Source of the DNA: Sediminibacterium goheungense
GTDB taxonomy: Bacteria; Bacteroidota; Bacteroidia; Chitinophagales; Chitinophagaceae
Direction of reading: 5' to 3'
NCBI RefSeq assembly: GCF_004361915.1
Contig: NZ_SNWP01000011.1
Location: forward strand, 1 to 64,000
Length of the DNA stretch: 64,000 nt
The translations under genes were made by a program, and so were the position numbers. Of the stretch, positions 59,275 to 64,000 are shown piece by piece. Below the pieces are notes generated by a model. That model ran no database searches. It was not told the DNA's origin and was given only the letters and a program-made list of their open reading frames with translations. Positions within the stretch are counted from its first letter, which is position 1; each line of letters opens with the position of its first letter.

Positions 59275-60399
59275 ATGGTTGATTTTAAAATTGATAATGC
59301 CGTCAGGTATCATTACGATCAATTTCCTCCTAAGTCACTGGATTACAATAGGTTGGTTAAGAATCTAATTAGTGCTACAGATGCATTAAGCAGATATGAT
59401 CAAATGTTGAAAAACCTGCATAACAATGAAATATTGCTGGCTCCCTTGAGAAGTCAGGAAGCTGTTATTTCATCAAGGATAGAAGGAACGATCAGCACCA
59501 TAGATGAAATCATGCAATATGAGGCGGAGAGCGATGAGGGCGACGATAGTGCTTTGCCGGTAAGAGCTGATATTATTGAAACGGTATTGTACCAGCGGGC
59601 GTTAAAAAACGCGCAAAAAGCATTGGAAGAAGGTTACCCTATCTCAGCCAGTTTTATAAAACAACTGCACCAGCAGTTATTGTATTTGGGAAGGGGTGCA
59701 TCTAAGTCGCCTGGTGAGTTTAAAAAAGAACAAAATTTTCTGGCAGATCAGATCCGGAAAACCATTCAGTTCATACCTGTTAGTCCGGAAAAACTCACAG
59801 ACGGATTGGATAATTTATTTAATTATTTGGATCATAGTGACGACCCTGTATTAATTAAAACAGCATTGATGCACCTGGAGTTTGAAGCACTGCATCCTTT
59901 TCAGGATGGTAATGGAAGAATTGGAAGGATGCTGATTACTTTGTTTTTGTGGAAACAGGGGGTTATTTCAGAGCCGCACTTTTATATCAGTGGATTTCTG
60001 GAGGAACATAAAGATGAGTATATTGATATTATGCGGAATGTTTCTGCAGCTGGTAATTGGAATGAGTGGTGTATTTTTTTTCTACAGGCAGTAGAGAAAC
60101 AAGCCATCAGAAACTTACAGATAGCTGAAAAAATTAAAATCTTGTATGATGAAATGAAAATTAATTTTTCAGAAATACTGTCATCAAAATACAGCTTGCA
60201 GGCATTAGATTTTATATTTACCAATCCCGTTTTCAGGAATAGTAAGTTTACCAGAAGTTCAGGTATTCCTGCACCTACCGCATCAATTTTTACAAGAAGG
60301 TTATTAGAAGCCGGATATATAACAACTCGTCAGGAAGCAGCAGGCAGAAGACCTGCCTTGTATTCTTTTGAGCCACTGATGCGGCTGGTAAGAATTTAA
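59275..60399 (+). CDS. Fic-family AMPylating protein
   Basis: The 374-residue protein (ATG 59275) has the complete Fic motif HPFQDGNGRIGR (His207). Upstream is a self-inhibitory motif S66-SRI-E70-G71, which places it in the class with an inhibitory helix in the N-terminal part. A winged-helix-like C-terminus (AGIPAPTASIFTRRLLEAGYITT) resembles a DNA-binding tail. Fic enzymes transfer AMP from ATP to target proteins. The gene may belong to a toxin-like or regulatory system. No antitoxin partner lies next to it. Confidence 0.92.
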   Translation: MVDFKIDNAVRYHYDQFPPKSLDYNRLVKNLISATDALSRYDQMLKNLHNNEILLAPLRSQEAVISSRIEGTISTIDEIMQYEAESDEGDDSALPVRADIIETVLYQRALKNAQKALEEGYPISASFIKQLHQQLLYLGRGASKSPGEFKKEQNFLADQIRKTIQFIPVSPEKLTDGLDNLFNYLDHSDDPVLIKTALMHLEFEALHPFQDGNGRIGRMLITLFLWKQGVISEPHFYISGFLEEHKDEYIDIMRNVSAAGNWNEWCIFFLQAVEKQAIRNLQIAEKIKILYDEMKINFSEILSSKYSLQALDFIFTNPVFRNSKFTRSSGIPAPTASIFTRRLLEAGYITTRQEAAGRRPALYSFEPLMRLVRI

Positions 60400-60557
60400 T
60401 GACACTGTTGATAGCATTACTTTTAGAACTTTTGAGAGTGTACACCAGGTGCTGCAAGTTGGCATAACGCTTGTTCCCTGTAAAATTCTCCGCTCGTTTT
60501 CCAAATAGTGTTAGTTTGTGCTGATAACTAAACCAATCAACAAGCCGATACCTTAAA

Positions 60558-60977
60558 ATGACATTGTTCCAAAATAAAAAAACCAATCTTTTTTTAGCTT
60601 TTCTTTTTCTGGCAGTTTCTATTATTGGCTTTATGGTAAAATTGCCCTCGGCTTTCAGGCATTATGATAAGGAGTTACATTCATTATTTTATTTTTTAGC
60701 AGCCGCATTTCTCAATGTATTGTTCGCTAAAAAAAGATTTAGCAGACATATACTCATATTTGCTTTCCTGTATTTGCTGGGCATGTCTATAGAATATGCG
60801 CAGGAATATTCCAATCAGTTTTTCCGTAAACGAATACATGGCCGTTACGATAAGGAAGATATTCTCTCGAATTTGAAAGGACTGATTGCGTTTTCGGTTT
60901 TGTGGATTGTATATGTTGGGGTGGTGTCATTTATAAAGAAACCCTCAATTCGTAACGAAGCTGATGATCGTCAGTAG
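60558..60977 (+). CDS. VanZ-like membrane protein
   Basis: The 139-residue protein has four membrane segments (LFLAFLFLAVSIIGFMV; HSLFYFLAAAFLNVLFA; HILIFAFLYLLGMSIEYAQEY; LIAFSVLWIVYVGVV). The DKELHSLFYFLAA stretch and later GMSIEYAQEY and YDKEDILSNLKG match the VanZ-like pattern (D-K-x-x-H; E-x-x-Q; D-x-x-x-N). The function of these proteins is poorly known outside glycopeptide resistance. It is the second gene of the module between purF copies 2 and 3. Confidence 0.78.
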   Translation: MTLFQNKKTNLFLAFLFLAVSIIGFMVKLPSAFRHYDKELHSLFYFLAAAFLNVLFAKKRFSRHILIFAFLYLLGMSIEYAQEYSNQFFRKRIHGRYDKEDILSNLKGLIAFSVLWIVYVGVVSFIKKPSIRNEADDRQ

Positions 60978-60999
60978 TAAAGCTCAATAATAAATAATA

Positions 61000-61061
61000 G
61001 TGGGTAAGCTTTTAAATTTTACCGAGGGGGAATATGAGGGGGTATTAATGAAAATTGATTT
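61000..61061 (+). repeat. purF 3' end, decayed copy 3
   Basis: GTGGGTAAGCTTTTAAATTT, then TACCGAGGGGGAATATGAGG and GGGTATTAAT follows the purF tail word for word with small gaps and substitutions. The reading frame is lost. A different terminator follows at 61077. Confidence 0.65.
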
Positions 61062-61076
61062 TGCTGATAGAACGGA

Positions 61077-61112
61077 AAGCATCTTATGAATAATAAGGTG
61101 CTTTTGTTTTTT
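61077..61112 (+). terminator. Terminator after the third purF tail
   Basis: GCATCTTAT / ATAAGGTGC (with one G-T pair) is followed by a T-rich run. It occupies the same relative place as the terminator in the other two tails but has a different sequence. Confidence 0.65.
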
Positions 61113-61193
61113 ACTAAGTAATGGTTTATTGGAATTTGGGTAGGATATAGATTTTCAATGGTATTTATATATTGTATATATGTGGGTAGTTGT

Positions 61194-61216
61194 GTATATT
61201 TATGAGTTAGGGATAA
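61194..61216 (+). promoter_or_regulatory. Module boundary box, copy 2
   Basis: TATATTTATGAGTTAGGG (20 of 23 positions shared with 56880-56902) is located 29 bases before the next gene. The common core TATATTYATGAGTTAG is conserved although the modules share no genes. Confidence 0.5.
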
Positions 61217-61245
61217 TCTTAGATAATACACAAATAGACAAGTTC

Positions 61246-61878
61246 ATGTCAGAAAAAGAACTTAGAGATATACTATTTCAAAAATTAAAAGATATTGTTA
61301 AGTCCCCATACTTAATTGAAACGGAGGTTCCTGTTCCATATAAACATATTTATATACCAACGGACGGCGAGACAAAACTTGAAATTTGGTGCTTTAAACA
61401 AGATATCACCATATACAAAATTCTATTCGACAAAACTGTTAAGCAAAAGGACAGTAAAGTCATGAAAGAAGCTAAAACTTTGATTGAAGTTGTTCTTGAA
61501 AAAGATAGTGGTCAAAATTCGCATCATGCTGGGCTTCCATTTGTCATTCTTGAACTAAAAAAAGGGCAACCAAACACTCATGAAATATTGACTTATTCAC
61601 AAAAAGCGGAAATGATAAAAACTATTTTTCCTTACTGTCAATTTCTGTTTTTAATACTTGGTGATGTTTCTGCGAGAAGTTACAGGCATGGGATAAATTT
61701 TGATCAAGTGATTTCTTTAAAAAACCCGAATGATGACGATGAAATCAAAGGCTTGAAAAAGATATTAAAGGAACACTTTAATATTGCAAAAACAAGACTG
61801 AAACAATTAACCGAAACAAATCGTAAACGAAAGATTAAATCAAAGGGCGCTGCTAATCCTAGCCTACCAAAAACTTAG
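61246..61878 (+). CDS. Predicted PD-(D/E)XK-type nuclease-like protein
   Basis: The 210-residue protein (ATG 61246; a longer frame from 61180 covers the boundary box) has a restriction-type core: an acidic strand EVVLEKDSG, then GLPFVILELKKGQPN with the E103-x-K105 pair, a helix with SQKAEMIKTIFP and a hydrophobic strand QFLFLILGD. The order resembles an HsdR-N/PD-(D/E)XK fold, but the first catalytic Asp is uncertain. The C-terminus is rich in lysine. Base composition is strongly AT-rich. It is the first gene of the third module, next to MazG-like and helicase genes. Confidence 0.55.
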   Translation: MSEKELRDILFQKLKDIVKSPYLIETEVPVPYKHIYIPTDGETKLEIWCFKQDITIYKILFDKTVKQKDSKVMKEAKTLIEVVLEKDSGQNSHHAGLPFVILELKKGQPNTHEILTYSQKAEMIKTIFPYCQFLFLILGDVSARSYRHGINFDQVISLKNPNDDDEIKGLKKILKEHFNIAKTRLKQLTETNRKRKIKSKGAANPSLPKT

Positions 61879-62057
61879 TGAGTGAATTTCGCCCATCGGC
61901 TGTTGAAATTCAAGTTGGCTTTTGCAATTTGACTAAGTTGCTTCAAAGCGTGTCTGAGTAATTTGTTGGTTCACAGATTATCAACTCTTTGCAACAAGAA
62001 CGAATATTACACGTAACCATACAAAAACAACTAGCTATAAATAAAAATTATTCAAGC

Positions 62058-62387
62058 ATGAAAGAAATCGAAGAGATAATTCAAGAACTTTTGAAATTCA
62101 GAAATGAAAGAGACTGGGAACAGTTTCATAATCCGAAAGACTTAGCCCTTGCGATCAATGTTGAAGCAGGAGAATTGCTAGAACTGTTTTTATGGAAGAA
62201 TTATGATGGGGTAAGCAAAGAGAAAATTAAAGAAGAATTGGCAGATGTATTCGCCTATGCTTTTTTATTAGCTGAAAAATACAATCTTAATGTCAAAGAT
62301 ATTGTACTCGAAAAGATAAAAAAAAATGGAGAAAAATATCCTGTTGACAAGTCAAAAGGGAATGCAAAAAAGTATAATGAATTATGA
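62058..62387 (+). CDS. MazG-like nucleotide pyrophosphohydrolase
   Basis: The 109-residue protein has the MazG/dCTPase helix pattern. Glutamates 36 and 39 (NVEAGELLELF) and E60 with D63 (KEELADVFAYAF) form the magnesium site. Single-domain members cut dNTPs or other nucleotides into the monophosphate and pyrophosphate. ATG 62058 was chosen; a longer frame from 61989 adds 23 unrelated residues. Its stop overlaps the next gene's start by four bases (ATGA), so the two are translated together. Confidence 0.85.
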   Translation: MKEIEEIIQELLKFRNERDWEQFHNPKDLALAINVEAGELLELFLWKNYDGVSKEKIKEELADVFAYAFLLAEKYNLNVKDIVLEKIKKNGEKYPVDKSKGNAKKYNEL

Positions 62388-64000
62388 GTATGTCTTTTGA
62401 ATTAGCAATAGAAGTTTCAGAACAATATCCTTTTCATAAAGATTCTCTCAATAGGATAGAACAGAATCCTTGGGTAAAAAATCAATGGCCACTTGTTTAT
62501 TTTATACGAAACGACAATATAAAAGTTGCTTATGTTGGTGAATCAACAAATGCACTTAGTAGAATAAAAAATCATTTAGGAAATCCTCAACGTTGCAAGC
62601 TTGACACAATTTCGATAATCGGTTCTGATAAATTCAATAAATCTGCAACTCTTGATATTGAATCAAAGCTTATTCAGTATATAATAGCCGAAGGGGCTTA
62701 CAAACTTCAAAATGGTAATTATGGGTTGATAAACCATAACTATTACCAACAAGATCTTTATAAAAATCTTTTTAAAGAAGTATGGAATAAGCTAATAGAA
62801 CGAAGAATCGTAACTAAATCATTAGCAGAAATTGAAAACTCTGAATTATTTAAATACTCGCCCTATAAAGCCCTAAATCAGGATCAATATGATTCTGTTT
62901 TAGAAATTTTAGAGGGTTTAACTTCAAAGAAATATAGCAGGATATTTATTAGCGGAAGTGCTGGGACTGGAAAAACTATTCTTGCAACTTATTTAATCAA
63001 ACTATTAAATACAAATAGCGATGAGTTACAAACAGATGACTTCAATGAAGATGAATTAAAAGAAATAGAGTTTGTAAAAAATTTTAGAGCCAAGTACCCA
63101 AATGCAAAAATAGGATTAGTAGTGGCGATGACATCTCTGAGGGAATCTCTTGAGCATGTTTTTAGAATGATTCCAGGATTAAAACCGTCAATGGTGATAA
63201 ATCCCTCAGATACATTCAAGCTTCGTGAAAAGTATGATTTATTGGTTGTTGACGAGGCTCATAGACTGAGAAAATATAAAAATATCAGTTGGATGGGAGC
63301 CTTCAAAAAAAATAATGAAAAACTGGGGTTAGATGACACGGGAACTGAGTTAGATTGGATAATCGCAAATAGTAAAAATCAGATATTCTTTTACGACTCA
63401 GCTCAATCGGTAAAGCCATCTGATGTTGATTCAGAACGTTTTAATTTGCTTTTAAACGATGATAATTCAGTGTGTCTTGAATTAAAATCTCAAATGCGTG
63501 TAAAAGGAGGTAATAATTACATTCAATTTGTTGATGATTTACTTCAAGTTAACAGAGTTGAAAAAGATAGATATCAAGATGATAAATACGAGTTATTATT
63601 TTTCGATGATTTTAATGTCTTGCGCAGAGAATTAATAAAAAAAGAAAATGAGTTCGGACTTTGCAGAATGATTGCTGGTTATTCTTGGCCATGGGTCTCT
63701 AACCCAAAATTAAACCCAACTCCACATTCTGGCACAACTGATATTGATTTAGATGGTTTAAGTTTTAAATGGAATTCAACTGATAAAGATTGGATAAATT
63801 CAGCAAACGCGTTTAATGAAGTTGGATGTATTCATACTACACAAGGCTATGATTTAAACTATGCGGCAGTAATATTTGGTAAGGAAATCGATTATGATAA
63901 AAAAAGTAATACAATTCTGATTTATCCAGAGAAATACTTCGACTTGAATGGTAAAAAAGGGGTGCCTGATATAAATGTACTTAAGTCGTACATAATAAAT
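62384..64000 (+). CDS. GIY-YIG nuclease / DUF2075 superfamily 1-like helicase (partial, cut by the window end)
   Basis: The frame is open from ATG 62384 to the window end (539 codons). Residues ~37-100 hold a GIY-YIG nuclease core (LVYFIRN, VAYVGES, Arg60, Glu93). Residues ~185 onward are a DUF2075-type P-loop domain: Walker A GSAGTGKT (191-198), Walker B VVDEAH (Asp290-Glu291), and YDSAQSVKP (motif III-like) and QGYDLNYAAV (motif V-like) further on. The nuclease and ATPase are thus in one chain. It overlaps the MazG-like gene, so the two probably work together, perhaps against phage or foreign DNA. Confidence 0.82.
   Translation, partial: MSMSFELAIEVSEQYPFHKDSLNRIEQNPWVKNQWPLVYFIRNDNIKVAYVGESTNALSRIKNHLGNPQRCKLDTISIIGSDKFNKSATLDIESKLIQYIIAEGAYKLQNGNYGLINHNYYQQDLYKNLFKEVWNKLIERRIVTKSLAEIENSELFKYSPYKALNQDQYDSVLEILEGLTSKKYSRIFISGSAGTGKTILATYLIKLLNTNSDELQTDDFNEDELKEIEFVKNFRAKYPNAKIGLVVAMTSLRESLEHVFRMIPGLKPSMVINPSDTFKLREKYDLLVVDEAHRLRKYKNISWMGAFKKNNEKLGLDDTGTELDWIIANSKNQIFFYDSAQSVKPSDVDSERFNLLLNDDNSVCLELKSQMRVKGGNNYIQFVDDLLQVNRVEKDRYQDDKYELLFFDDFNVLRRELIKKENEFGLCRMIAGYSWPWVSNPKLNPTPHSGTTDIDLDGLSFKWNSTDKDWINSANAFNEVGCIHTTQGYDLNYAAVIFGKEIDYDKKSNTILIYPEKYFDLNGKKGVPDINVLKSYIIN

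Noticed and set aside
56880..61216. Reading the TATATTYATGAGTTAG boxes as integron attC cores
   Set aside because: GTTAGCG and GTTAGGG do not fit the GTTRRRY core, no complementary partner core is seen at the module ends, and no integron integrase is present.

Overview
The window looks like a chromosomal stretch of a Bacteroidota bacterium, most likely a Chitinophagaceae relative. The signs are a SusC/SusD pair, a type IX secretion C-terminal sorting tail at the left edge, TAnnTTTG-type -7 promoter elements, Bacteroidota-only families (GH97, DUF4834, the long PurF form) and moderate-to-low GC. No search could be run, so all family names rest on reading motifs and gene order.

Layout. (1) 1-5450: end of a T9SS-secreted protein, a PhnA-family zinc-ribbon protein, a CAT-anticodon tRNA surrounded by decayed tRNA-like pieces, a small insert (VOC protein, HhH-AraC fusion, AT-rich unknown gene), and an SbtA-type bicarbonate permease with a possibly structured leader. 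(2) 5449-39448: a large polysaccharide utilization locus. A GH3 glucosidase, an S41-type protease and a LacI regulator read leftward. SusC/SusD read rightward, followed by a vanadium haloperoxidase, an FG-GAP/ASPIC lipoprotein, a DUF255 protein, GH97, an esterase, a double CE1 esterase, CE6, GH127, GH95, three GH43 enzymes and a PfkB sugar kinase. The set fits removal of arabinose, galactose and acyl/feruloyl decorations from a complex xylan or arabinan-rich hemicellulose. The backbone endo-enzyme is not in view. Three TGCAA-N4-TTGCA boxes around lacI and susC look like the regulator's operators. (3) 39566-54850: a DUF6055-like metalloprotease, an erythromycin-esterase-like protein, a HAD hydrolase, DUF4834, the core rimP-nusA-infB cluster, a SurA/PpiC chaperone, then a MarR-controlled stress set (two pirins, YceI, OsmC, FMN reductase). 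(4) 54905-64000: purF followed by an accessory region. The last ~60 codons of purF plus its terminator recur downstream at 58834, and a decayed third piece is at 61000. The three purF ends separate three AT-rich modules: Crp/Fnr + DUF2141 + DoxX + broken hydrolase; Fic + VanZ-like; and PD-(D/E)XK-like + MazG-like + GIY-YIG/DUF2075 helicase (running off the end). This reads as a repeatedly used insertion site next to purF that ends in a defence-like gene set.

Repeats stand out. Many gene ends carry long imperfect palindromes built from short degenerate words. A ~230-bp element occurs twice (16480, 50272) with pairing arms kept by compensatory changes and a possible 3' pseudoknot. Palindromes also sit inside tRNA remnants near 1.1-3.7 kb.
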